NCBI GenBank assembly: GCA_039820585.1
Contig: JBCBPV010000027.1
Location: 1-43,888 of the forward strand
Source of the DNA: JBCBGF01 sp039820585
Lineage (GTDB): Bacteria; Pseudomonadota; Alphaproteobacteria; Rhodobacterales; Rhodobacteraceae
Direction: 5' to 3'
Length of the DNA: 43,888 nt
Below are positions 7,027 through 14,664 of this stretch, piece after piece. Numbering within the stretch: the stretch's first letter is position 1; every line of letters begins with the position of its first letter. A program made the position numbers and the translations under genes. Under the pieces are notes generated by a model, which ran no database searches, was not told the DNA's origin, and saw only the letters and a list, made by a program, of their open reading frames with translations.

Positions 7027-8649
7027 ATGCACCGCCATTTCGACGCCTTCGCCCCGGATCCCGCCAACCATGTGGCGCTGTCGCCCCTGTCGTTCCTCGA
7101 CCGGGCGACGGTGGTCTACGGCGATGATCCGGCAATCTGCTACGGCGATATGCGGCGGAGTTGGGCGGAAACAGCAGACCGGATTCGGCGCGTGGCCGGT
7201 GGCCTCAAGGCCCAGGGGATCGGTCTCGGCGATACAGTGGCCGTCCTCTGCCCCAACATCCCCGAACTGTTCGAGCTGCATTATGCCGTCCCCATGGCGG
7301 GTGGCGTGCTGTCGGCGATCAACATCCGGTTGGAGCCCGAGACCATCGGCTACATCCTCGACCATAGCGATTGCCAGTTGGTGATCTGCGATACCGCCCT
7401 GCGGCCCGCCCTCAATGAGGCGTTCGAGACGTTTGGGCCCGCAGTGCCGGTGGTCGAGATTGTCGACCCAAACGGCCCCGCGCCCAAGGGGTCGGGCGAT
7501 CCGACATATGAAGATCTAGCCGCGCATGATGCGCTGCCCACAGGCTCCTACATGCCCGCCGACGAATGGCAGGCCATCGCCCTCAACTACACCTCCGGCA
7601 CCTCGGGCCGGCCCAAAGGCGTCGTCTACCACCACCGCGGCGCCTACCTCATGGCCATGGGCACCGTCGCCGCGTGGGAGGTGCCACAGCGCCTGTCCTA
7701 CCTGTCGGTCGTGCCCATGTTCCACTGCAACGGCTGGTGCCACCCCTGGATGATGGCGCTCGTCGGCGGCAAGACGAGCTTCGTGCGCGATCTCGACCCC
7801 GCGCGGATGTTCGACACCATCGCCGCCGAACGCGTGACCCACCTGGGCGCGGCCCCCGTCGTCCTGCAAATGCTGGCCGAAAGCGACGCCGCCCCCGCCA
7901 CCCCCTTCGACCCGCCGATCCACGCCATGACCGCCGGGGCCCCGCCACCGCCCGCGATCCTGGAACGCACGGCGGCGATGGGGATGGAGGTGATGCATGT
8001 CTACGGCCTCACCGAAACCTACGGCCACATCACCCAATGCCTGCCCCAACCCGCCTGGTCCGCCATGCCCGCGTCCGAGCAAGCCGAACACCGCGCGCGC
8101 CAGGGCATCGCCTTCCCGATGGTCGAGGACATCGCCGTTATCGACACCGAGACCGGCCAACCCGTCCCCCCGGATGGCGAGACCCAGGGCGAGATTGCGA
8201 TCCGCGCAAACACGGTGATGAAGGGCTACTACAAAGACGCCGACGCCAGTGCCGCCGCCATGAAAGACGGCCGCTTCTGGAGCGGGGACGCCGCCGTCGT
8301 CCACCCCGACGGCTACGTCCAGATCCGCGACCGCCTAAAAGACGTCATCATCTCCGGCGGTGAAAACGTCTCATCGGTGGAGGTTGAGGCCATGCTCTAC
8401 CGCCATCCCGACGTCCAAACCGCCGCCGTCGTCGCCAAGCCCGACCCGAAATGGGGCGAAGTCCCCTGTGCCTTCGTCGAACTCCGCGACGGTGCCACCG
8501 CAACCGAGGCCGATATCATCGCGTTTTGCCGTGACCACCTCGCCGGGTTCAAAACCCCGAAAACCGTTCTCTTCACCGAAATCCCCAAAACCGCGACCGG
8601 GAAAGTGCAGAAATTCGTCCTGCGCACCCGCGCCCAAGATCTGTCGTGA
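7027..8649 (+). CDS. AMP-forming acyl-CoA synthetase, candidate DmdB (methylmercaptopropionate-CoA ligase)
   Basis: A 540-aa member of the ANL adenylating superfamily. The P-loop-like A3 motif NYTSGTSGRPKGVVYHHRG begins near residue 187, the medium-chain-type motif HCNGWCHPW follows, YGLTETYG is the A5 motif, and the hinge-lysine motif TGKVQK near residues 524-529 carries the catalytic Lys. These enzymes activate a carboxylic acid with ATP and join it to coenzyme A. The gene ends 6 bp before dmdA, whose product releases methylmercaptopropionate, the substrate of DmdB in the demethylation pathway. The assignment as DmdB rests on this linkage and length; a general fatty acyl-CoA ligase remains possible. 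Confidence 0.85.
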   Translation: MHRHFDAFAPDPANHVALSPLSFLDRATVVYGDDPAICYGDMRRSWAETADRIRRVAGGLKAQGIGLGDTVAVLCPNIPELFELHYAVPMAGGVLSAINIRLEPETIGYILDHSDCQLVICDTALRPALNEAFETFGPAVPVVEIVDPNGPAPKGSGDPTYEDLAAHDALPTGSYMPADEWQAIALNYTSGTSGRPKGVVYHHRGAYLMAMGTVAAWEVPQRLSYLSVVPMFHCNGWCHPWMMALVGGKTSFVRDLDPARMFDTIAAERVTHLGAAPVVLQMLAESDAAPATPFDPPIHAMTAGAPPPPAILERTAAMGMEVMHVYGLTETYGHITQCLPQPAWSAMPASEQAEHRARQGIAFPMVEDIAVIDTETGQPVPPDGETQGEIAIRANTVMKGYYKDADASAAAMKDGRFWSGDAAVVHPDGYVQIRDRLKDVIISGGENVSSVEVEAMLYRHPDVQTAAVVAKPDPKWGEVPCAFVELRDGATATEADIIAFCRDHLAGFKTPKTVLFTEIPKTATGKVQKFVLRTRAQDLS

Positions 8650-8655
8650 CACACC

Positions 8656-9777
8656 ATGCCTCAGCTTTCTCCGTCCCGTCGCCTGCGCCGCACCCCCTTT
8701 AGCGACGGTGTCGAAGCCGCCGGTGTAAAGGCCTATACCGTCTACAATCACATGCTCCTGCCCACTGTCTTCCGGTCGGTGGAAGAAGATTACCGCCACC
8801 TCAAAGAGGCGGTGCAGGTTTGGGACGTGGCCGTCGAACGCCAGGTCGAACTGCGCGGGCCCGATGCCAGCCGCCTGATGCAGATGCTCACCCCCCGCGA
8901 TCTGCGCGGGATGCTGGCGGGCCAATGCTACTACGTGCCCATTGTCGATGAAACGGGCGGCATGCTGAACGATCCCGTCGCGGTCAAGCTCAGCGAAGAT
9001 CGCTGGTGGATCTCCATCGCAGACAGTGACCTCTTGTTTTGGGTCAAAGGGCTGGCCAACGGGCTGCGGCTCGATGTGCTGGTGGATGAACCCGACGTCT
9101 CCCCCCTCGCGGTCCAGGGCCCCAGGGCCGAAGACCTTATGGCCGCCGTCTTCGGCGATGCCGTCCGGTCCGTCCGCTTCTTCCGCTACGGCTGGTTCGC
9201 GTTCCAGGGCCGCGACATGGTCGTCGCCCGCTCGGGCTATTCCAAACAAGGCGGGTTCGAGATCTATGTCGAGGGCGCCGATATCGGCATGCCGCTCTGG
9301 AACGCGCTGTTCGAGGCGGGCCGCGACATGGATGTCCACGCCGGCTGCCCCAACTCGATCGAGCGGATCGAAAGCGGGCTTCTCAGCTACGGCAACGACA
9401 TGACCGACGAGAACACGCCCCACGAATGCGGGCTGGGGCGGTTCTGCGACACCCAAACCGCCATCGGCTGCATCGGCCGCGACGCCCTGTTGCGCGTGGC
9501 CAAGGAAGGCCCGGTCCAACAAATCCGCCCCATCGCCATCGAAGGCGATCCGGTCCCGTCCTGCGACCGCTACTGGCCCATCCTGTCAGGCCGGGGTGAG
9601 CGGATCGGCCAGGTCTCCTCCGCCGCCTGGTCGCCCGATCACGACACCAACGTATCCATCGGCATGGTCCGCATGACCCATTGGGAACCCGACACGATCA
9701 TCCGCGTCCAAACCCCCAACGGCATCCGCGACGCAGTGGTGCAAGAGACGTTCTGGAACGACCGGGCGAAGGGGTAG
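8656..9777 (+). CDS. dmdA: Dimethylsulfoniopropionate demethylase DmdA
   Basis: A 373-aa protein of the GcvT/aminomethyltransferase fold. It transfers a methyl group from DMSP to tetrahydrofolate, giving methylmercaptopropionate, the first step of the marine DMSP demethylation pathway. Features recalled from true DmdA proteins and seen here: an N-terminal SRRLRRTPFSDGVEAAGV then YTVYNHMLLP, CYYVPIVDE, ARSGYSKQGGFEIYVEG, and GCPNSIERIESGLLSYGND. These distinguish it from glycine cleavage T proteins. It is the last gene of the DUF2182-DUF1326-ligase unit. The common downstream partner acuI is absent; a convergent UbiB-type gene follows within 8 bp. Sequence identity search and the DMSP pocket residues would confirm it. 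Confidence 0.9.
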   Translation: MPQLSPSRRLRRTPFSDGVEAAGVKAYTVYNHMLLPTVFRSVEEDYRHLKEAVQVWDVAVERQVELRGPDASRLMQMLTPRDLRGMLAGQCYYVPIVDETGGMLNDPVAVKLSEDRWWISIADSDLLFWVKGLANGLRLDVLVDEPDVSPLAVQGPRAEDLMAAVFGDAVRSVRFFRYGWFAFQGRDMVVARSGYSKQGGFEIYVEGADIGMPLWNALFEAGRDMDVHAGCPNSIERIESGLLSYGNDMTDENTPHECGLGRFCDTQTAIGCIGRDALLRVAKEGPVQQIRPIAIEGDPVPSCDRYWPILSGRGERIGQVSSAAWSPDHDTNVSIGMVRMTHWEPDTIIRVQTPNGIRDAVVQETFWNDRAKG

Positions 9778-9784
9778 GGGGCGC

Positions 9785-11107
9785 TCAAACGTACCGCCCG
9801 ACCACCTCGCGTACATCCACCCGCGCACCAAGCCGCGCCGCCAGCAAGAACATGCCCGCGAACTTGCGCTGGACAAACAGCACATCCATCGGCGGCACAT
9901 GGGCGAAGGTGCGATCCGCGCCCAACGCCATCCCCGCCACCCGCATCTCGTCCTGAAGCGTGGGATCGGCAAAGTCGAACGCGCCGGGTGCGCGCAGCGC
10001 CCCGAACACCGACCAGATCATGTCAAGGATCGCCGCCTTGTGATGGGCCGCACTGTCCGGCGCAAAAAAGCCGATCTCCTTTGATACCCGCTCCAACGCG
10101 GCGCGATCCTCGGCCAGACCGGCCCGCATCAGCGCCCGGTACTGGTCGACGACCCGCTCGGGGATATCCCGCGCCGCCCCGAAATCGAGCAGCACCAGCT
10201 GTCCCGCCTCGGCGTCATACAGGAAATTGGCAAAGTTCGGATCGGTCTGCATCACGCGCAACGCAAACAACTCTCGCAGGGTCAGGTCGATCAACTGCGC
10301 CCCGATCCGGTCGCGCACATCCTGCGGTGCCTCGGCCATGTCTTCCACCGGCGTGCCCGCGACAAAGCTCATGGCCAGCACCGTCTCGGTCGTCAGATCC
10401 TCGGCCAGTTCCGGCAGCACCACATCCGGCACATCCGCCATCAACGCCCCGAACCGTCGCAGCTGCGCGCCTTCGCGGGCATAATCGGTTTCCTCGTGCA
10501 ATTGCTTGCGCGCCTCGTCCAGCAGCGGCCCCATATCCAGCCCCGGCGGCAACAGCCCCGACACCTTGATCAGCGCGCCCACATTGGTCACGTCACTGTC
10601 GATGCTGCGGCGCACACCGGGATACTGGATCTTCAGCGCCAGATCGCGCCCGTCGCGGGTCTGCGCCCGGTGGACCTGCCCGATAGAGGCCGCCGCGATC
10701 GGGCGCACGTCAAACCGCCGGAACTGTTTCAGCCAGTCAGGCCCCCAGGTCGCATTCAGCACCGATTTCAACTGTTTGGGCGGCATATGATCCGCCTCGG
10801 CCCGCAGCCGCGCCATGATCTGCGCCAGTTCAGGGGGCAGGACATCGCCGGTGTCCATCGACACCAGCTGCCCCACCTTCATCGCCGCCCCGCGCATCCG
10901 CGCCAGCTGATCGGTAACGCGCGAGATGTTGGAGGGCGTCAGCAACAGATCGCGCAATTCGGGCCGCTCGCCCCGCCCAAGCTGGCGCACGCCCTCCACC
11001 GCCATACCGCCCGCCACGCCCGAGGCCATGGTGCCCAACCGGGCCAGGCGCGACAGGCGGGTTTGCGGGATGGCGACGGGACGGCTGAGCGTGGGGCGAT
11101 CGTTCAT
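9785..11107 (-). CDS. AarF/ABC1/UbiB family atypical kinase
   Basis: A 440-aa protein of the UbiB/ADCK (ABC1) protein-kinase-like family. The family-defining KxGQ motif (KVGQLVSMD, Lys77) is followed by AAASIGQVHRA (A-rich loop), LALKIQYPG with the ATP-site lysine, and the catalytic/metal segment TDPNFANFLYD then LLDFGAAR. Members are linked to ubiquinone biosynthesis or lipid homeostasis, probably as ATPases. The C-terminal membrane anchors typical of UbiB itself are not clear, so this is a paralogous type. The start at 11107 (MNDRPTLSRP) is chosen over an in-frame upstream start at 11254 because the added residues look non-coding and a promoter-like block sits immediately before it. Confidence 0.88.
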   Translation of the reverse strand: MNDRPTLSRPVAIPQTRLSRLARLGTMASGVAGGMAVEGVRQLGRGERPELRDLLLTPSNISRVTDQLARMRGAAMKVGQLVSMDTGDVLPPELAQIMARLRAEADHMPPKQLKSVLNATWGPDWLKQFRRFDVRPIAAASIGQVHRAQTRDGRDLALKIQYPGVRRSIDSDVTNVGALIKVSGLLPPGLDMGPLLDEARKQLHEETDYAREGAQLRRFGALMADVPDVVLPELAEDLTTETVLAMSFVAGTPVEDMAEAPQDVRDRIGAQLIDLTLRELFALRVMQTDPNFANFLYDAEAGQLVLLDFGAARDIPERVVDQYRALMRAGLAEDRAALERVSKEIGFFAPDSAAHHKAAILDMIWSVFGALRAPGAFDFADPTLQDEMRVAGMALGADRTFAHVPPMDVLFVQRKFAGMFLLAARLGARVDVREVVGRYV

Positions 11108-11128
11108 GGTGCGCAAGATAGGGCAGGG
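11108..11128 (-). promoter_or_regulatory. Promoter-like block before the UbiB-type gene (leaderless type)
   Basis: On the minus strand CCCTGCCC, then TATCTT, then 7 nt (GCGCACC) lead straight into the ATG at 11107. No Shine-Dalgarno sequence is present. The distance would place the transcription start at the ATG. The block closely matches the one before 2877. Predicted only. Confidence 0.35.
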
Positions 11129-11203
11129 GCCGCGCTTGGCGATCTTTGTGTCCCGCATCGGCCCATTGTCAGGCCCAGCCGCAGATCGGGAAGGCGCCCC
11201 CCC

Positions 11204-11232
11204 TTCACACCCGCCCGCCAATCCGCTAACAC
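11204..11232 (+). promoter_or_regulatory. Candidate promoter for the cysS leader
   Basis: TTCACA at 11204-11209 and TAACAC at 11227-11232 are separated by 17 bp, matching the geometry of a sigma-70 type promoter. A start about 7 nt downstream would fall on the ATG of a 13-codon cysteine-rich open frame at 11239, giving a leaderless leader peptide. Prediction only. Confidence 0.35.
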
Positions 11233-11238
11233 CGACCC

Positions 11239-11280
11239 ATGAACCGCATCGCAACCCTCATTTGCTGCATTCCCTGCTGA
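11239..11280 (+). CDS. Possible cysteine-rich leader peptide upstream of cysS
   Basis: A 13-residue open frame, MNRIATLICCIPC, with three cysteine codons (TGC TGC at codons 9-10 and TGC at 13, just before the TGA stop). It lies 92 bp before cysteinyl-tRNA synthetase. Leader peptides rich in the cognate amino acid are the hallmark of attenuation or ribosome-stalling control. The downstream stretch contains GCGGGC (11291-11296) that can pair with GCCCGC (11332-11337), and a small CCTT-GCG-AAGG hairpin (11350-11360) covering the likely cysS ribosome binding site. It is too short for coding statistics, so chance occurrence is possible. Confidence 0.4.
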   Translation: MNRIATLICCIPC

Positions 11281-11372
11281 CATACGTCACGCGGGCCGGT
11301 TCACTTTTCTCTGACTGTTGAAGTTGCTAAAGCCCGCAGGCGCAGTGCCCCTTGCGAAGGACGCAACCCAAC

Positions 11373-12767
11373 ATGATCCGCCTCTACAACACCAAGACCC
11401 GCCAGAAAGAGGACTTTGTGCCTCTCGATCCGCAAAACGTGCGGATGTATGTCTGCGGGCCCACGGTCTATGACCGCGCGCATCTGGGCAATGCGCGCCC
11501 CGTTCTGGTGTTCGATCTGCTCTACCGGTTGCTCCGGCACGCCTATGGCGACGCGCAGGTCACCTATGTGCGCAACTTCACCGATGTGGATGACCGGATC
11601 AACGAGACCGCGCAAAAGCGCAAGGCCGCCGGGGCCGAGGGCACCTTGGAACAGTTGATCCACGCCCGCTCGAACGAGACGATCCGCTGGTACCATGAGG
11701 ATATGGATGCGCTGGGCGCGCTGCGGCCCACCCACGCCCCGCGCGCGACCGACTACATCCCGCAAATGGTGACGATGATCGCCGATCTGATCGCCAAGGG
11801 CCACGCCTATGAGGCCGAGGGGCATGTGCTGTTCGCCGTGGACAGCTGGAAAGACGGCTATGGCCGCCTGTCGGGCCGCTCGGTCGAGGATATGATCGCC
11901 GGCGCGCGGGTCGAGGTCGCGCCCTACAAGAAGAACCCGATGGATTTCGTGCTGTGGAAGCCTTCGGACGCAGACCTGCCGGGCTGGGACAGCCCCTGGG
12001 GACGCGGACGGCCTGGCTGGCATATCGAGTGCTCGGCCATGGCGCACGCGCTTCTGGGCGACACGTTTGACATCCACGGGGGTGGGATCGATCTGCAATT
12101 CCCGCACCATGAAAACGAGATCGCCCAATCCTGCTGCGCCCATCCCCAGGGCGGTTTCGCGCGGGTCTGGATGCATAACGAGATGCTGCAGGTCGAGGGC
12201 AAGAAGATGTCCAAATCGCTGGGCAACTTCTTCACCGTGCACGATCTGCTGGAGCAAGGCGTGCCGGGCGAGGTGATCCGCTTCGTGATGCTGTCCACGC
12301 ATTACCGCAAGCCGATGGACTGGACCGAGAAGAAGCGGGAGGAGGCGGAAAAGCGGCTGACCCGCTGGTTCCGCAAGACCGATGGGGTGGAGGCATCGCC
12401 GACGGTCTCGGCCAGCGTGCTAGCGGCCTTGGCGGATGACCTGAACACGCATCTGGCGCTGAGCGAGATGGACAAGATGGGGGCCAAACCGCTGAAAGCC
12501 GCGATGCGGTTGATGGGGTTTCCCGATGCGGAAGATGTGGCGTGGTTTCGGACAGCCAGCGTGGGGATGACGGATGCAGGTGATCAAACCCTGCGCGACC
12601 TCATGGCGCGCTGGCAGGTTTTGAGAGACGCAAAGGACTACGCCGGTGCGGACATGTTGAAGGCCGCGATTGAGGCCGCGGGGGTGAAACTTTCGGTTTC
12701 CGACGGTATCCCGAGCGCCGATCTGCAACCCGACTTCGACCCCACCAAACTGGACGCCCTGAAATGA
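11373..12767 (+). CDS. cysS: Cysteinyl-tRNA synthetase
   Basis: A 464-aa class I aminoacyl-tRNA synthetase that charges tRNA-Cys. The N terminus carries YVCGPTVYDRAHLGNAR, with a zinc-ligand Cys and the HIGH-type motif HLGN. DVDDRIN follows, the zinc-site segment WHIECSAMA and HGGGIDLQFPHHENE come mid-protein, and KKMSKSLGN is the KMSKS loop. Length is normal for the family. The start at 11373 (MIRLYNTKTRQ) is preferred to an in-frame 11352 because it matches the family N terminus and GAAGGA precedes it. A possible cysteine-rich leader frame upstream could make it responsive to cysteine or charged tRNA-Cys supply. Confidence 0.97.
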   Translation: MIRLYNTKTRQKEDFVPLDPQNVRMYVCGPTVYDRAHLGNARPVLVFDLLYRLLRHAYGDAQVTYVRNFTDVDDRINETAQKRKAAGAEGTLEQLIHARSNETIRWYHEDMDALGALRPTHAPRATDYIPQMVTMIADLIAKGHAYEAEGHVLFAVDSWKDGYGRLSGRSVEDMIAGARVEVAPYKKNPMDFVLWKPSDADLPGWDSPWGRGRPGWHIECSAMAHALLGDTFDIHGGGIDLQFPHHENEIAQSCCAHPQGGFARVWMHNEMLQVEGKKMSKSLGNFFTVHDLLEQGVPGEVIRFVMLSTHYRKPMDWTEKKREEAEKRLTRWFRKTDGVEASPTVSASVLAALADDLNTHLALSEMDKMGAKPLKAAMRLMGFPDAEDVAWFRTASVGMTDAGDQTLRDLMARWQVLRDAKDYAGADMLKAAIEAAGVKLSVSDGIPSADLQPDFDPTKLDALK

Positions 12768-12790
12768 CCCACCCTCTCCCCAAAGCACAA

Positions 12791-12870
12791 AGGGCAGCCC
12801 GCGGCCGCGGGTGGGGGAGTAGCCCCCGCGTCGCGCCTCTGGCGCGCACCAAAGGTGCGACGGGGCGGGT
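12791..12870. repeat. Hairpin-dense intergenic element
   Basis: Four short hairpins follow one another: the 14-bp palindrome CCCGCGGCCGCGGG (12798-12811), GGGGG/CCCCC (12813-12827), GCGCC-TCT-GGCGC (12833-12845) and CGCACC-AAA-GGTGCG (12845-12859). It lies just after the cysS stop. No open frame here looks like a gene. It may serve as a transcript end or a repeated intergenic element like that at 1-60; no T tract is seen. Confidence 0.4.
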
Positions 12871-12967
12871 CGGCGCTGCCCGGCCTCACGGCCGGACGGG
12901 CCCTTTCCGCAATGCACCCACCCCAACGGCCACCCAAAGCAACGCCCGCCCCGTTAATCCGCCCGCT

Positions 12968-13017
12968 GTGCACCGCCCGGTGTACGCCCTGTGTACAGCT
13001 TGTGTACGGGTTGTGAC
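12968..13017 (+). promoter_or_regulatory. Phased GTGTAC array upstream of cimA
   Basis: GTGCAC at 12968, GTGTAC at 12980, 12991 and 13002, and a degenerate GTGAC at 13013 occur at spacings of 12, 11, 11 and 11 bp, about one helical turn. The array ends 25 bp before the cimA ATG. GTGTAC is close to self-complementary (GTAC core). The face-of-helix spacing suggests cooperative binding by a regulator, but a simple short tandem repeat is equally possible. Confidence 0.4.
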
Positions 13018-13041
13018 CCCCTCAAACCCGCCGTTAACCCC

Positions 13042-14664
13042 ATGACCAAAACCCGCCTCAGCCTGTTCGACACCACGCTCCGCGACGGCCAGCAAACCCA
13101 GGGCGTGCAGTTCTCAACCCCCGAAAAACACCAGATCGCGGGCATGCTCGACGCGCTGGGCCTGGACTACATCGAAGGCGGCTGGCCCGGCGCAAATCCC
13201 ACCGATGACGCCTTCTTCGCCGACGCCCCAAAAACCCGCGCCACCTTCACCGCCTTCGGCATGACCAAACGCTCCGGCCGGTCGGCAGACAATGATGACG
13301 TGCTCGCAGGCGTGATGAACGTCGGCACGCAAGCCGTTTGTCTTGTTGGGAAAACCCATGATTTCCACGTGGAAAAGGCGCTTGGCACAACGCTCGCTGA
13401 AAACCGCGACAACATCGCCGCCTCCATCGCGCATCTCACCGCCAACGCCCGCGAAGCGCTGTTTGATGCCGAGCATTTCTTCGACGGCTACAAGGCCAAT
13501 CCCGACTATGCCCTGCAATGCCTTCACGCCGCTTTTGAGGCCGGCGCGCGCTGGATCGTTCTCTGCGACACCAATGGCGGCACACTGCCCGCGGAAGTCG
13601 GCGAAATCACCGCCAAAGTCATCGCCTCCGGCATCCCCGGCGCAAATCTCGGCATCCACACCCACGACGACACCGGCAACGCGGTGGCCGCATCCCTCGC
13701 CGCCATCGACGCCGGTGCCCGGCAAATTCAAGGCACTCTCAATGGGTTAGGCGAACGCTGCGGCAATGCCAACCTGACCACTTTGATCCCCACATTGCTC
13801 CTCAAAGAACCCTATGCCAGCCAGTACGAGATCGGCGTGACCGAAGACGCGTTGGCGCATCTCACCCGCGTCTCGCGCCAGCTGGACGACATCCTCAACC
13901 GCGTGCCCCTGCGCTCGGCCCCCTATGTCGGCGCCTCCGCCTTCGCTCACAAAGCAGGCCTCCACGCCAGCGCGATCCTCAAAGACCCCACCACGTACGA
14001 GCACATCGCCCCCGGCGCCGTGGGCAACGACCGCATCGTCCCGATGTCGAACCAGGCCGGCCAATCCAACCTGATCGGACGGCTGGCCGACATGGGGCTC
14101 GGGGCCGAAAAAGGCGACCCCGCACTCGCCCGCATTCTCGACCGGATCAAGACGCGCGAGGCTGAAGGCTACAGCTACGATACCGCGCAGGCGTCCTTCG
14201 AACTGCTCGCCCGCGAAGAGCTGGGGCAACTGCCCACCTTCTTTGAGGTCAAGCGCTACAAGGTCACGGTCGAACGCCGAAAGAACAAGTATAACAGGAT
14301 GATAAGCCTGTCAGAGGCGGTGGTGGTGGTCAAAATCGGCCCTCAAAAGATGCTGTCGGTCAGCGAATCCATGGACGAGACCGGCGGCGACCGCGGCCCC
14401 GTCAACGCGCTGGCCAAGGCGCTGGCCAAAGACCTCGGGCCCTATCAAAGCTTCATCGATGACCTGCGCCTGGTGGACTTCAAGGTCCGCATCACCCAGG
14501 GCGGGACAGAGGCCGTGACCCGCGTGGTGATCGACAGCGAAGATAGCCAGGGCCGCCGCTGGGCCACTGTGGGAGTATCCGCCAACATCGTCGACGCCTC
14601 GTTCGAGGCGCTCTTGGACGCGATCACCTGGAAACTGATCCGCGACGGGGCCACCCCGTCATGA
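13042..14664 (+). CDS. cimA: (R)-citramalate synthase CimA
   Basis: A 540-aa DRE-TIM metallolyase condensing acetyl-CoA with pyruvate to citramalate, the entry to the threonine-independent isoleucine route. LFDTTLRDGQQTQGVQF near residues 9-25 holds the catalytic Arg/Asp and metal ligand, and GIHTHDDTGNAVA (His206, His208) gives the remaining metal ligands. HKAGLHASAI follows, and the C-terminal ~130 residues form the LeuA-type allosteric dimer domain. The length and the FDTTLRDGQQTQGV wording match the CimA/LeuA-like group rather than LeuA itself. The ATG at 13042 matches the family start. No strong ribosome binding site is seen. It overlaps the next gene by 4 bp, and a phased repeat array lies upstream. 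Confidence 0.93.
   Translation: MTKTRLSLFDTTLRDGQQTQGVQFSTPEKHQIAGMLDALGLDYIEGGWPGANPTDDAFFADAPKTRATFTAFGMTKRSGRSADNDDVLAGVMNVGTQAVCLVGKTHDFHVEKALGTTLAENRDNIAASIAHLTANAREALFDAEHFFDGYKANPDYALQCLHAAFEAGARWIVLCDTNGGTLPAEVGEITAKVIASGIPGANLGIHTHDDTGNAVAASLAAIDAGARQIQGTLNGLGERCGNANLTTLIPTLLLKEPYASQYEIGVTEDALAHLTRVSRQLDDILNRVPLRSAPYVGASAFAHKAGLHASAILKDPTTYEHIAPGAVGNDRIVPMSNQAGQSNLIGRLADMGLGAEKGDPALARILDRIKTREAEGYSYDTAQASFELLAREELGQLPTFFEVKRYKVTVERRKNKYNRMISLSEAVVVVKIGPQKMLSVSESMDETGGDRGPVNALAKALAKDLGPYQSFIDDLRLVDFKVRITQGGTEAVTRVVIDSEDSQGRRWATVGVSANIVDASFEALLDAITWKLIRDGATPS

Noticed and set aside
8371..9522. 383-codon open frame opposite dmdA
   Set aside because: Antisense shadow of dmdA; composition is artefactual and no start signal is present.
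8656..9777. Glycine cleavage T protein or generic aminomethyltransferase
   Set aside because: The N-terminal and central blocks match DmdA wording, and the linked ligase gene fits DMSP demethylation.
11301..12302. 333-codon open frame opposite cysS
   Set aside because: Mirror frame of a conserved essential gene with no domain of its own.
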